Assembly: GCA_964353875.1 (NCBI GenBank)
Contig: CAYGXU010000068.1
Location: 1 to 17,200, forward strand
Origin: MGNI01 sp964353875
GTDB lineage: Bacteria; Chloroflexota; Anaerolineae; Anaerolineales; E44-bin32
Direction: 5' to 3'
DNA: 17,200 nucleotides
The notes under the pieces were generated by a model. The model searched no databases. It saw only the letters and a list, made by a program, of their open reading frames with translations, and had not been told where the DNA came from. The position numbers and the translations under genes were made by a program. This document shows, piece by piece, positions 7,466 through 15,273 of this stretch (its first letter is position 1; each line of letters begins with the position of its first letter).

Positions 7466-7739
7466 TTGTCCGAAGGAAGTCCAAAAGCCAGCCTAACATC
7501 GATCCACCTTTCGAGGATGCAAGGCCATCCTCAGCTCCCCTGTTGGCCCGGTAGAAAGCGCCAGCGTTACCGCCTTATTTCGGCACTTTTTCGGCAGTTC
7601 ATACAAGAAACTTTCGCTACACTCAAAGCAAAGCGCGAATGAATTGCCTGCTCTGCAAAGCATTGGGGCGCATGAGCTGGGATTTGGACCGCTCATTTTT
7701 CGAACCCAATCATGACATTTATTCAGGGAGGGAAATGCG
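7466..7739. other. Divergent intergenic region upstream of the META-domain gene
   Basis: About 274 bases lie between the operon promoter and the plus-strand META-domain gene. No gene is supported. A plus-strand promoter for the 7740 gene must lie here. TTGGAC near 7686 with CAATCA 17 bases later is only a weak candidate. Confidence 0.35.
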
Positions 7740-8222
7740 ATGAAACGTACGGGTTGCCTTAAGAAGATTGCTCTGAGTCTCGCCGCATTTTGTCTCGTCT
7801 GCCTTGTTTTATATGCCATCGCGACGGGCCGGAATCTGCTCCTGGCTGAAACAAGCTGGAGATTCCTCTCCTTCAGTGACGGGTCATACCAAGATGTTTT
7901 CATCGAGAATTTTCCTTTGGGAATTGAATTTGGCGGTTTGCCGGTGAATATTGTCGGCATGGAAGGTGGATCACCTTATGGTGGCACAGCGCTATGCAAC
8001 AGCTTTCTTGGCGCCTATAAGATCACGGACGCCCATAGATTACTGATGACTCCTCCCATCGTCACCGGTCTATACTGCCTTTCTGATCCGCAGGAAGCGC
8101 GGGATTTGACAAGCGAGTACCTCGGTGCCCTGTCTCGTGTCACCCACTTCGAGTTACAAAGAAAGGTGCTATTGCTCTATTACGGCGATCAGGATGATTA
8201 CCTGCGCTTTCAAAGGCACTAA
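7740..8222 (+). CDS. META/HslJ-domain protein, membrane-anchored
   Basis: A 160-aa protein with an N-terminal hydrophobic segment (residues 10-27) after a KRTGCLKK basic start, so it is probably exported or anchored outside. Residues 38-157 fit a META (HslJ-like, DUF306) domain. An opening TSWRF is followed by the hallmark GGTALCNSFLGAYKI (81-95), a MTPPIVTGLYC segment (103-113), an E-x(n)-YLGAL helix (around 119-131) and a closing LLLYYGDQDDYLRFQ strand. META proteins are small outer-surface or periplasmic proteins, some linked to stress or antibiotic resistance; no enzyme activity is known. The ribosome site GGGAGGG about 8 bases before the ATG is strong. It is transcribed alone; the next gene begins 177 bases later. 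Confidence 0.82.
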   Translation: MKRTGCLKKIALSLAAFCLVCLVLYAIATGRNLLLAETSWRFLSFSDGSYQDVFIENFPLGIEFGGLPVNIVGMEGGSPYGGTALCNSFLGAYKITDAHRLLMTPPIVTGLYCLSDPQEARDLTSEYLGALSRVTHFELQRKVLLLYYGDQDDYLRFQRH

Positions 8223-8399
8223 TGATATATGTCCATGCATTATGGAAGGCTGGCTTGGGTTGCGAATCAGGGTTTGGGGAATGAGCGAAACGCGGTGGAA
8301 TTTGGATGACCTTCTCTCGCAATCCAGTGTAATCCTGTCTTGTGAGTGAAAATGTTCATTGGGGAATATTCAGCTTAGAAGGATATTACGGAGGTTGCC

Positions 8400-8972
8400 A
8401 TGCCAACTTGCTTCTGTCTTCTACCGATCCTCATCGGGCTGATCATTGCGCTGATCGCTCTTTTCCCTCCGTTTAAAATCCTTGCACAATGCTTCGCAAG
8501 CTTTCGCCTGGCATTGGTCTTCACCCTCGGACTGATCTCATTCCTGATCTGTTTCGGTATCTATACGTACGAAGTTGCCAACGCAAGCTACATCTTTGGC
8601 GTCTATCGATATGAATGCCAGTCCTGCGATTTCATGAAATACAATGCGACTGAGGAGGAGGAAAGGAACAAGGAGGCCATCATTCTTGAATATTGGGTGC
8701 GCAATGTCTTGCCACCCCCCTTTCAAACGAACTGTAATACGGGAAACGCCGAAGCCTGTCGTCTTGCGGATAACATTACAGATCATGTGAGGAATGATCC
8801 CCCCTGGGATGTTTTCTTGTTTGCATTCTTCTACAGTTACATCGCGACTCTTGCCACCTTCGTCTTCGTCATAATCTTCACCCGCAATCCGCCAACCCAC
8901 AAACGGAAAAGAAAAACGATTCCAAATCCTACCTATGTGTCCCTTATTAGTACCGATCAACCCCAAACATAA
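8400..8972 (+). CDS. Three-helix membrane protein with a cysteine-bearing outer loop, unknown function
   Basis: A 190-aa protein of no recognised family. Hydrophobic segments lie at about residues 4-23, 36-56 and 137-160. The C-terminal tail starts with a basic THKRKRK cluster, so the positive-inside rule places it in the cytoplasm and the 57-136 loop outside. That loop has CQSC (73-76) plus Cys112 and Cys120, which could form disulfides, and a charged EEEERNKE stretch. The start has a clear GGAGG ribosome site 5 bases upstream. It lies 177 bases after the META-domain gene on the same strand and could share its transcript. Natural-looking topology and a good ribosome site argue for a real gene. 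Confidence 0.7.
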   Translation: MPTCFCLLPILIGLIIALIALFPPFKILAQCFASFRLALVFTLGLISFLICFGIYTYEVANASYIFGVYRYECQSCDFMKYNATEEEERNKEAIILEYWVRNVLPPPFQTNCNTGNAEACRLADNITDHVRNDPPWDVFLFAFFYSYIATLATFVFVIIFTRNPPTHKRKRKTIPNPTYVSLISTDQPQT

Positions 8973-9758
8973 GCGCCTCATGAATGAAATTCTCCGCAAG
9001 GGGAGGATATTCCTCTGATTCTGACCCATGGCTCAGCCAGAATGAGATCGCGGATGCGGACAGGAATCCTTTCGATCCTCCGAGCCAAATCGGCAACCCG
9101 ATTCAATGCCCTATCCCAATCCCTACACCTCAAGATTCCAAAATTTCACTCTATTTCCCTCCCGAGATCAAGAGCTTTTTCGGTCTTACCTACTCCCTGG
9201 TTAACCCCATTCAGGCTATGACAAAGGGTTTTTTCCTTGCATAGGGATTCAATATAGCGAAATCCCGAAGATAACATGATTAGATACTCGCGTGATCATA
9301 TCCCGGCGATATATTTATCTGACCAGATGACCCACTTTCTCTTTAAATGGTCGGCAGTATAACCCTCCACCCCGTGGTCGGAGGGACCGCGCATACGAGC
9401 CCCATTCAACCCGACGAGTTCCCGCCGATGAACGATTGACTAATAACAGAAAAGGATCTCATTCGGCGATGCACTCTATCTCAGCAATGGATTAAACCTG
9501 AGCCAACCCATTTCTGCCACCCATCTCCATCCGTTTCTCTGAGACAAATCCTTGCCCTTGGCCTTACCCCCCTTTCATCCTCCCATGTGCGCCGCCAAGA
9601 TCTAATTTGGGAAAATCCTGAATGGCGTAAATGGGGGGACAGAGGGGGGTGATAGGCAAATCGCCGTGGAAGAGGATATGGCTGAGTAGATACAAAGATT
9701 GGTTATAATTCTCCATTACACAACCTATAATTGACCTTCATGGGTCGGAGCAAAACCG
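8973..9758. other. Long intergenic region with one weak hairpin and a low-quality open frame
   Basis: Nearly 790 bases without a convincing gene. An 86-codon frame (8984-9244) is rich in Pro, Ser and Ile-Pro repeats, has no ribosome site and resembles no family, so it is not called. A hairpin CCCTCCACC / GGT-C-GGAGGG (9363-9385, one bulged C, loop CCGT) has no T-run after it, so its role is unclear. The right end carries the promoter candidates for the acetyltransferase gene. Confidence 0.4.
9704..9731 (+). promoter_or_regulatory. Two candidate -10 boxes upstream of the acetyltransferase gene
   Basis: Two perfect TATAAT hexamers lie at 9704-9709 and 9726-9731, 50 and 28 bases before the ATG at 9759. 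Neither has a good -35 box at 17 bases, so which one is used cannot be told from sequence. Confidence 0.4.
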
Positions 9759-10289
9759 ATGAACCTGACGCTTCACAGCCTGGGAGAAACCGATAGGCTT
9801 CTCCTGCGTGCTCCTTTAGAAGAGGATCTTAACCCGATTGTTGATCTTTGGATGGATCCCCTGGTGACAAAACACATTGGCGGGCCAAGGGACCATGACA
9901 TGGTTTTGGGTTATTTCCAAGATTACGCAAACAATCCTGAAGCCTCGGTACGTGAAGAAAGGGATCGCTGGTGGTCGGTGCTTGAACGATCCTCAGGGCA
10001 ATTCATCGGCCTTTGCAGCCTTAGCGAGAAGGAGATTGAGGGCCAAACGGAGACCGACCTGGGGTATTTTTTCCTGCCTTCCTTTTGGGGCAAGGGCTAC
10101 GCAACCGAGGCGGCGCGGAGGGTGGCGGAATATGCCTTCTCGGAGCTTCAATTGGAGTCGGTCGTCGCCGTCATCGATCCGATCAATGCCGCTTCGAAGG
10201 CGGTGGCGCTCAGGCTGGGCATGGCGCTTGAGCGTGAAACGCTACGCCCGGATGGCGTGTTCAGGCAGGTCTATCGCCTGAAGCGATAA
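9759..10289 (+). CDS. GNAT-family N-acetyltransferase, RimJ/RimL-like
   Basis: A 176-aa acetyltransferase that transfers acetyl from acetyl-CoA to an amine; the substrate is unknown (a ribosomal-protein N-terminus, an amino acid or a drug are all possible). It opens with the family's ETDRLLLRAP (residues 10-19). The acetyl-CoA pyrophosphate loop is WGKGYATEAARR (110-121). The following helix and the PINAASKAVALRLGM segment (about 146-160) are typical of the RimJ/RimL subgroup, Acetyltransf_3 type. GGAG lies 8 bases before the ATG. The AlkD-like gene begins 55 bases after its stop on the same strand, so the two may be co-transcribed. Confidence 0.92.
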   Translation: MNLTLHSLGETDRLLLRAPLEEDLNPIVDLWMDPLVTKHIGGPRDHDMVLGYFQDYANNPEASVREERDRWWSVLERSSGQFIGLCSLSEKEIEGQTETDLGYFFLPSFWGKGYATEAARRVAEYAFSELQLESVVAVIDPINAASKAVALRLGMALERETLRPDGVFRQVYRLKR

Positions 10290-10344
10290 AAACTTGGTGA
10301 GCTCCCCGCCCATGACTCCTGCATATGTTTAAAGGAAGGGATCA

Positions 10345-11031
10345 ATGATGACAACCCTAGAAGATGTCCTCGGGAAGCTCAAGGCAAAAGCCCGCTCTGA
10401 CCAACTGGAGGGAATGGCGCGCTATGGCATGAGCGTAGATAAGCGGCTGGGGGTCGCCATCCCGGAAATTCGGAATATCGCCAAAGAAGTAGGCGTGGAC
10501 CACGAGCTGGCGCAAGCTTTATGGCAAACCGGCATTGACGAAGCGAGGATCATCGCCTCGATGATAGATCGTCCAGAGGAGGTCACCGAGATGCAGATGG
10601 AGGCCTGGGTCAAAGACTTCAACTCCTGGGATGTTTGCGACCAGGTGTGCATGAACCTGTTTGAAAAGAGCCCCCTGGCGTGGAAGAAGATCGAGGACTG
10701 GTCCCACCGGGAAGAGGAGTTCGTCAAACGGGCTGCCTTCGCCTTGATCGCTTGCCTCGCCTGGCATGACAAGAAGGCCGCCGATGAGGTCTTCGTCCGA
10801 ACGTTTCCAATCATCCTGGCCGGATCTAAGGACGAGCGCGGCATGGTGAAGAAGGCCGTCAGTTGGGCTTTGCGCAACATTGGCAAGCGCGACCTTACCC
10901 TCAACAAAGCCGCCATCGAGGCAGCCGAAAGGATCGGAGATATCGATGCGAAATCCGCTCGCTGGGTCGCCGCTGATGTCTTGCGCGAACTCAGGAGTGA
11001 GAAGATTCAAAACAGACTAAAGGGCTCATGA
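10345..11031 (+). CDS. AlkD-like DNA alkylation repair protein
   Basis: A 228-aa all-helical protein of the AlkC/AlkD (DNA_alkylation) family, made of HEAT-like repeats. AlkD glycosylases remove bulky or positively charged N3- and N7-alkylpurines without flipping the base. Family landmarks seen: GVAIPEIRNIAKE (residues 36-48), the DFNSWDVCDQ loop (91-100) with Trp and Asp that correspond to the DNA-facing cleft, EEFVKRAAFALIA (124-136), VKKAVSWALRNIGKR (168-182) and SARWVAADVLREL (204-216). Length fits the family (about 210-240 aa). The start is ATGATG; the first ATG has AAGGAAGGG 4 bases upstream, and the second (10348) is equally possible. It lies 55 bases after the acetyltransferase gene. 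Confidence 0.92.
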   Translation: MMTTLEDVLGKLKAKARSDQLEGMARYGMSVDKRLGVAIPEIRNIAKEVGVDHELAQALWQTGIDEARIIASMIDRPEEVTEMQMEAWVKDFNSWDVCDQVCMNLFEKSPLAWKKIEDWSHREEEFVKRAAFALIACLAWHDKKAADEVFVRTFPIILAGSKDERGMVKKAVSWALRNIGKRDLTLNKAAIEAAERIGDIDAKSARWVAADVLRELRSEKIQNRLKGS

Positions 11032-11132
11032 GGTCAAATTCCGACAAAGCGCAGATGAAGGAGCATTGGTACTATTGAGCCATGAGACCCATTTTCAGAT
11101 GATCTCTATAACCTGATCATCGGGGAGCCACA

Positions 11133-11672
11133 ATGCTTATTCAGGATTACAAGGTGGAAACTAAGCTGTCAACTCACAGCACAGAAGAGCTCGAATATGA
11201 AGCCATCGCTCATCTCAACATTGACCTTCGTCCTTTGCTGCCTTACCTTAATGCCACTCTCTCGAGAGCGGTATACTCGCCAGATGGCTCTGCGCTATCC
11301 TGGCGCTTCGAGGAACACAAGGTAGGTTTTTGGGGCGACCGCATCGCCGTCGATCATTTGCATTCGAGAGCTCAGGTGGAGGAGGTGATTAAGTACCTGG
11401 TGGATTTGGTTAACAAGACCTGGGAACGGCGAGAACAAATCACACCTGATACCAAAGCGCATCAATTCCTTCAACCCCTAGAGCTCCATCGTTTGCTTCC
11501 ACAGATAAATTGTAAAAAATGCGGCGAGAACACTTGTTTCAATTTCGCGCTCAAAATAGCTGCCGGTCAGGCAGATTTAAAGCAATGTGAACCTCTGAAT
11601 CAAAGACCCGAATTTGAGGCTGACAGGATCGAACTGGAAACGCTTCTGGCCTCGAAATCGCCTTCGCTTTAG
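11133..11672 (+). CDS. Fe-S protein with CoFeSP-gamma-type [4Fe-4S] motif
   Basis: A 179-aa protein in two parts. Residues 1-110 form an uncharacterised domain (HLNIDLRPLLPYLNATL at 28-44, VGFWGDRIAVDHL at 64-76, INKTWERR-like helix). Residues 116-155 carry LLPQINCKKCGENTCFNFAL followed by a distal Cys. The Cys spacing C-x2-C-x4-C-x16-C (127, 130, 135, 152) is that of the Fe-S domain in the gamma subunit of acetyl-CoA decarbonylase/synthase and corrinoid Fe-S protein. Related small stand-alone proteins occur in Chloroflexota and other anaerobes and are thought to serve corrinoid or methyl transfer; the exact partner is unknown. GGGGAG lies 5 bases before the ATG. No corrinoid methyltransferase is adjacent. 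Confidence 0.85.
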   Translation: MLIQDYKVETKLSTHSTEELEYEAIAHLNIDLRPLLPYLNATLSRAVYSPDGSALSWRFEEHKVGFWGDRIAVDHLHSRAQVEEVIKYLVDLVNKTWERREQITPDTKAHQFLQPLELHRLLPQINCKKCGENTCFNFALKIAAGQADLKQCEPLNQRPEFEADRIELETLLASKSPSL

Positions 11673-11677
11673 GAAGC

Positions 11678-11815
11678 ATGTTGGGTAAGCAATTATTGAA
11701 GAGGCATCTCGCTCTCGACTCGGATGTTTTGGATTGGCATAGTTTTGAACGAATAGTAAGGCCCCACGTAACGGTCAACATATACGCTTTAAGCCATCTA
11801 GTGAACCAGGAGTAA
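11678..11815 (+). CDS. Possible 45-aa small protein, unknown
   Basis: A 45-codon frame starts 5 bases after the Fe-S protein stop and reads MLGKQLLKRHLALDSDVLDW, then a second half rich in hydrophobic residues, ending NQE. AGGA lies 4 bases before the ATG, closer than ideal. Close spacing after the Fe-S gene and balanced composition make translation plausible. No family is recognised, and it may be a chance frame or a gene remnant. Confidence 0.28.
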   Translation: MLGKQLLKRHLALDSDVLDWHSFERIVRPHVTVNIYALSHLVNQE

Positions 11816-12135
11816 CCACTCTAAATATAATGCGCCTATCCTGTGAGCAGTATGACACCATTCATGCTATTCTAAGCGGAACGAAGTAATGCAAAGAATC
11901 CCTAGGATAATCCTTGAAATGTGATGTCCCAAGGAAACTTCTCGCTACACTCCCCTGGATGGTGCAATTGGAAATAATCTTCATCTGCTTTGGCAGCGGG
12001 TCGTCAAACAAGATTACCTCAGAAATAAGAGGCGCCTTTTCAACACATCATCGGCCTCTTGATGATCAAATACGATATTAGTATCATGTAGACATTTCAC
12101 CAAGCCTGCAAATAGATTTATCAAGGAAAGATGAG
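11816..12135. other. Intergenic region holding a hairpin and a promoter before the hydrolase gene
   Basis: This 320-base stretch has no supported gene. Near its end, a 7-bp inverted repeat AAGAGGC (12027-12033) / GCCTCTT (12054-12060) encloses a 20-base loop and touches the -35 box of the downstream promoter. It could be a weak terminator or an operator. Confidence 0.4.
12059..12087 (+). promoter_or_regulatory. Promoter of the cysteine hydrolase gene
   Basis: A -35 box TTGATG (12059-12064) lies 17 bases before a -10 box TATCAT (12082-12087). A start near 12094 gives a leader of about 42 bases to the ATG at 12136. Confidence 0.55.
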
Positions 12136-12687
12136 ATGAAGAAACCGACGAAACCCAACCATCAAAAAGAGGAAATGACGAACAAAGCCCTCCTGGTCAT
12201 CGATGTACAAAGTGGGTTGTTTAACCGCTCAGCGCCCATCTATCAAGCGGATCAATTTCTAACCAATATCCAAACCCTGGTGGATCACGCCCATCAGAAA
12301 GGCGTTCCAGTCTTCTACATCCAACATGCCAACCAATCAATCCTGGTCGAAGGCTCGGATAACTGGAAGCTCCACCCTCGATTATCACCAACAATAAAGG
12401 ATGTGTTGATCCAAAAACGGCATGGCAGCGCCTTCCAGGAGACTGCTTTGCAAGAGGAGCTCGAATCGAGAAATGTGACGAACCTGGTGGTCGCAGGATT
12501 GGTCACTCATGGTTGTATCAAAGCGACTTGCCTGGGTGCAATACAGCTGGGCTACCATGTGGTTTTAGTCAGTGATGGCCACAGCAATTACAGTAAACAA
12601 GCGCCCAGGCTGATCGAGGAATGGAATCACAAGCTAAGTGAAATGGGAGTAGCCCTGGAACCGACCAAGGCAATCGACTTCGATTGA
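12136..12687 (+). CDS. Isochorismatase-family cysteine hydrolase
   Basis: A 183-aa member of the isochorismatase/nicotinamidase superfamily; such enzymes cleave amide or vinyl-ether bonds with a Cys-Asp-Lys triad. The triad is visible: Asp23 in LLVIDVQ, Lys94 in QKRHGSAF and Cys127 in THGCIKAT. The substrate cannot be told from sequence; nicotinamide, isochorismate, N-carbamoyl compounds or others are possible. A cis-peptide-like VTHGC stretch is also typical. The start at 12136 has AGGA 8 bases upstream. An internal ATG at 12175 would remove 13 polar residues that precede the usual family start, but its GAGG is only 2 bases away. It is transcribed alone from the promoter at 12059-12087. Confidence 0.92.
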   Translation: MKKPTKPNHQKEEMTNKALLVIDVQSGLFNRSAPIYQADQFLTNIQTLVDHAHQKGVPVFYIQHANQSILVEGSDNWKLHPRLSPTIKDVLIQKRHGSAFQETALQEELESRNVTNLVVAGLVTHGCIKATCLGAIQLGYHVVLVSDGHSNYSKQAPRLIEEWNHKLSEMGVALEPTKAIDFD

Positions 12688-12842
12688 GCAACACCTCTAC
12701 TGTACTTTGTGCATCCTTTCCGCCATCGGGGTGACCTTCATCTGGGGACCTGAGCGGCTCTCGCGTGATCCTGAGAAACCGGAGAGAGGCGAAGTTTAAA
12801 GTCGATCAGGGAATGTTTTAATCATCATTATCAGGAGCATCG

Positions 12843-12858
12843 GCTGTTCCTGAACAGC
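12843..12858. repeat. Perfect 16-bp dyad, possible operator
   Basis: GCTGTTC, 2-base centre CT, GAACAGC. The two 7-base arms are exact inverse complements. The 2-base centre is too short for a stable RNA loop without opening base pairs, so a protein-binding site is more likely than a hairpin. It is 136 bases before the extended -10 of the SDR gene. Confidence 0.4.
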
Positions 12859-12990
12859 TACTTCAGCCGCCCATCGGTTGTTCACCACCCCCTTACAAAC
12901 CCTATAGGCCAAAAGCAAACGCACCTTTATCACGGCTAACCTGACCGCATGTCATTCTAATATAATATTTATGATTATTATGATCTTATT

Positions 12991-12999
12991 TGGTATAAT
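12991..12999 (+). promoter_or_regulatory. Extended -10 promoter of the SDR gene
   Basis: TGGTATAAT is a perfect extended -10 element (TGN followed by TATAAT). It lies in a very AT-rich stretch without a clear -35, as extended -10 promoters allow. A start near 13006 leaves a leader of about 46 bases. Confidence 0.6.
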
Positions 13000-13051
13000 T
13001 ATCAATAGATATTAAAGCCGCTTGGTTAAGTCTGAGAAAGGAGTGTTGCAG

Positions 13052-13807
13052 ATGAGTGAGTTTAAAGGAAAAGTAACCATTGTCACCGGAGCAGCCTCCG
13101 GTATTGGAAGAGCTGCCGCTCTATTGTATGCCAAGCAGGGCGCCAAAGTTACCGTCTCAGATATCAACCAGCAGGGTGGTCGAGAGACCATTGACCTCAT
13201 TAAAAAAGCCGGCGGTGAAGCGATTTTCATCAAAACCGACGTTTCAAAACCCGCCGACTGCGAAGGCATGGTGATGAAAACGATTGAGGCTTTCGGGCGA
13301 TTGGATTACGCCTTCAACAACGCCGGCATCGGCGGGGAGCAGAACCCCACCGCCGACTACAGCATCGAGGCCTGGCAACAGGTGATCGCCATCAACCTAT
13401 CGGGCGTGTTCTATAGCATGAAATATGAGATCCCGGCCATGCTGAAGAGTGGAGGCGGGTCAATTGTCAACATGTCCTCCATCCTGGGAAAGGTAGCCTT
13501 TGCCAATGCACCGGCCTATGCTGCCGCCAAGCACGGCGTTATCGGTCTTACCCAAAACGCGGCGGTGGAATATGGTCAACTTGGTATCCGCGTTAATGCT
13601 GTGGGACCGGGATTTATTCAGACGCCAATGATCTCTGTCATTGACCAGGATCCTGCCATGAAACAGCAGTTGATCGCTCTCCACCCAATCGGTCGCCTGG
13701 GTGAACCAGAGGAAGTGGCAGAGTTGGTGATCTGGCTTAGTTCGGGGAAGGCCTCTTTCGTCACTGGCGCCTACTATCCGGTGGATGGCGGCTACCTGGC
13801 CAGGTGA
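13052..13807 (+). CDS. Short-chain dehydrogenase/reductase, classical SDR
   Basis: A 251-aa Rossmann-fold NAD(P)-dependent oxidoreductase. It has the cofactor loop TGAASGIG (residues 12-19), Asp37 at the end of strand 2 (suggesting NAD over NADP), NNAG (89-92), Asn114, and the Ser143-Tyr156-Lys160 catalytic set (NMSS and YAAAK). It ends with the usual PVDGGYLA. The pattern is close to the FabG/glucose-1-dehydrogenase/cyclohexanol-dehydrogenase group, so the substrate cannot be named. ATG 13052 is chosen because AAGGAG lies 8 bases upstream and the protein then starts right before the family's first strand; a TTG at 13022 gives 10 extra unsupported residues. The gene is complete and ends 18 bases before the assembly gap. 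Confidence 0.93.
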   Translation: MSEFKGKVTIVTGAASGIGRAAALLYAKQGAKVTVSDINQQGGRETIDLIKKAGGEAIFIKTDVSKPADCEGMVMKTIEAFGRLDYAFNNAGIGGEQNPTADYSIEAWQQVIAINLSGVFYSMKYEIPAMLKSGGGSIVNMSSILGKVAFANAPAYAAAKHGVIGLTQNAAVEYGQLGIRVNAVGPGFIQTPMISVIDQDPAMKQQLIALHPIGRLGEPEEVAELVIWLSSGKASFVTGAYYPVDGGYLAR

Positions 13808-13825
13808 GTTGGTCGTTGAAGAATT

Positions 13826-13925
13826 NNNNNNNNNNNNNNNNNNNNNNNNNNNNNNNNNNNNNNNNNNNNNNNNNNNNNNNNNNNNNNNNNNNNNNNNNNN
13901 NNNNNNNNNNNNNNNNNNNNNNNNN
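13826..13925. other. Assembly gap of 100 Ns
   Basis: Exactly 100 unknown bases, the conventional placeholder for a scaffold join of unknown size. Any frame drawn across it is an artefact. The neighbours on each side may be further apart than shown. Confidence 0.98.
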
Positions 13926-14011
13926 ATGGCAGGATTGGTAACCTTCCTCACCGACACATTTCAGCCAATTTCTATCCGCGCTTTTGGAATACTTCACTCG
14001 GAGAGACTTCG

Positions 14012-15196
14012 ATGAAACCAAAGCTCACCCTGTTTGTTTTAATCGCAACCGCACTCCTGCTGGTGTCCTGTAAACCGACAACGGAGAGTACCCCGCCCGC
14101 CGCCACGCAGGGCAACCCCCCAGAAACGGATACAAGCGTACCGACAATCCCCCCAACCGAAGCGCCCACTCAGGCACCGACAACCATCCCCCCTGCCAGG
14201 ATAGCCACCCTGCAGCTCACTTCTGCACCCACCGCCGCGGGCGTCGAACACGCTGGTCTGGTCTATAGCACCATGGAGGGGTTGTGGCTGGTAGCGCACG
14301 ACGGACAATCGCTTTTCCTCATCGACCAGCCGGAAGCTGTCCTCTCCCCGGATGGGAAGCAGGTGATCTTCCCCTTCGGTGAACTGGAAGATTTGTGGCT
14401 GGCCGACTTGCTCACTGGCGAGCAGCGTAACCTGACCAACACAAATGACCGCTATGAGCTCACGCCCCTCTGGTGGCCGGCTCGTCCAGAAGTGATCGCC
14501 TTCGAATCAAAGGCCATGGATGAAGAGCGCTTTGGATCCGGAAACCCGACCATCATCCGCCTGGATGGGGGCGGATACCAGGTCTTAGATAACCTCAAGG
14601 GCGCCCCCATGGCGCTCTCCCCTGATGGCATGACGATCGCATTCGGCTGTTGTGATGGGCCGGGCGTGCTCTATCGCCTATCCGAGGGACCGACCACTTT
14701 CAACCCTTCTGAATATGGCATCCCGGCAACCAAGCTCTTCGAGCCCGAATGGTCACCGGATGGGGGTCAACTCGCCTGGGAACTTGGCGGACCACTTGCA
14801 GGCGAGGGCAGCTGGCAGGTGGGGATTGTGGTCTTTGACCTGGGATACAAGACCGCCAAAAACCTGCACACTTTCACACCCCTCGGCGGTGCAGAGTTCC
14901 CTCACTATCTCGCCTGGAGCCCCGACGGCGCCTGGCTGGCTTTCGTGACTTACGCCGAGGTCGCTGAGTTGGGAAGGAAACCCGCTCTTTGGGTTGTGCG
15001 GACGGATGGGAGCGAAGAATATTTCCTCGGGAGCGGTTTCAATCCGACTTGGAGCCCGGATGGCGCCTGGCTGGTCTTCAACCAGGAGGGAGAGAATCCC
15101 AGAGAGCCTCAAATCTGGCTCATCCCTGCGGGTCAATGGGACCAGTCCAGCATACTCCCCATCCTGGGCGAATTGGAGGGTTGGAATGAGATGTAA
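14012..15196 (+). CDS. Lipoprotein with TolB-like (PD40) beta-propeller
   Basis: A 394-aa exported lipoprotein. The signal peptide (residues 1-19) ends in a lipobox LLVSC (Cys20 lipidated). Next comes a Pro/Thr-rich low-complexity linker (about 21-65), common in surface lipoproteins of Chloroflexota. The rest shows repeated propeller-blade motifs SPDG at about 112, 203, 248, 303 and 348, two of them nearly identical (WSPDGAWLAF and WSPDGAWLVF). This is the PD40/WD40-like repeat of TolB-type propellers, usually binding proteins or peptides without enzyme activity. GGAGAG lies 7 bases before the ATG. It starts 87 bases after the gap, so its upstream context is unknown. A weak terminator candidate follows. 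Confidence 0.88.
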   Translation: MKPKLTLFVLIATALLLVSCKPTTESTPPAATQGNPPETDTSVPTIPPTEAPTQAPTTIPPARIATLQLTSAPTAAGVEHAGLVYSTMEGLWLVAHDGQSLFLIDQPEAVLSPDGKQVIFPFGELEDLWLADLLTGEQRNLTNTNDRYELTPLWWPARPEVIAFESKAMDEERFGSGNPTIIRLDGGGYQVLDNLKGAPMALSPDGMTIAFGCCDGPGVLYRLSEGPTTFNPSEYGIPATKLFEPEWSPDGGQLAWELGGPLAGEGSWQVGIVVFDLGYKTAKNLHTFTPLGGAEFPHYLAWSPDGAWLAFVTYAEVAELGRKPALWVVRTDGSEEYFLGSGFNPTWSPDGAWLVFNQEGENPREPQIWLIPAGQWDQSSILPILGELEGWNEM

Positions 15197-15245
15197 CCGC
15201 ATTCCTGAAGCCACGCTCTTTGCCCATTCTTCTAACCAAAAGTGG

Positions 15246-15273
15246 CCTGAGTGCAAGATCCCTCAGGGTTTTT
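15246..15273 (+). terminator. Weak terminator candidate after the lipoprotein gene
   Basis: CCTGAG (15246-15251) pairs with CTCAGG (15262-15267) across a 10-base loop and is followed by GTTTTT. It lies 50 bases after the stop. The stem is only 6 bp, so efficiency is doubtful. Confidence 0.4.

Larger units (their letters stand above)
12688..13051. other. Intergenic region with a perfect dyad, upstream of the SDR gene
   Basis: About 360 bases without a supported gene. GCTGTTC-CT-GAACAGC (12843-12858) is a perfect dyad with 7-base arms and may be an operator. The last 100 bases turn strongly AT-rich (from about 12955) and lead into the extended -10 promoter. A TTG-started extension of the SDR frame (13022) is not needed. 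Confidence 0.45.

Noticed and set aside
8984..9244. 86-codon open frame after the three-helix membrane protein
   Set aside because: No ribosome site and a low-complexity Pro/Ser/Ile composition without family resemblance.
12843..12858. Reading the dyad as a LexA box
   Set aside because: The half-sites and spacing fit neither the E. coli (CTGT-N8-ACAG) nor the Bacillus (GAAC-N4-GTTC) pattern.
13022..13051. TTG-started extension of the SDR protein
   Set aside because: It contains the AAGGAG ribosome site of ATG 13052 and adds residues not typical of the family.
13460..14021. Open frames spanning the N block
   Set aside because: They exist only because unknown bases were read as open codons.
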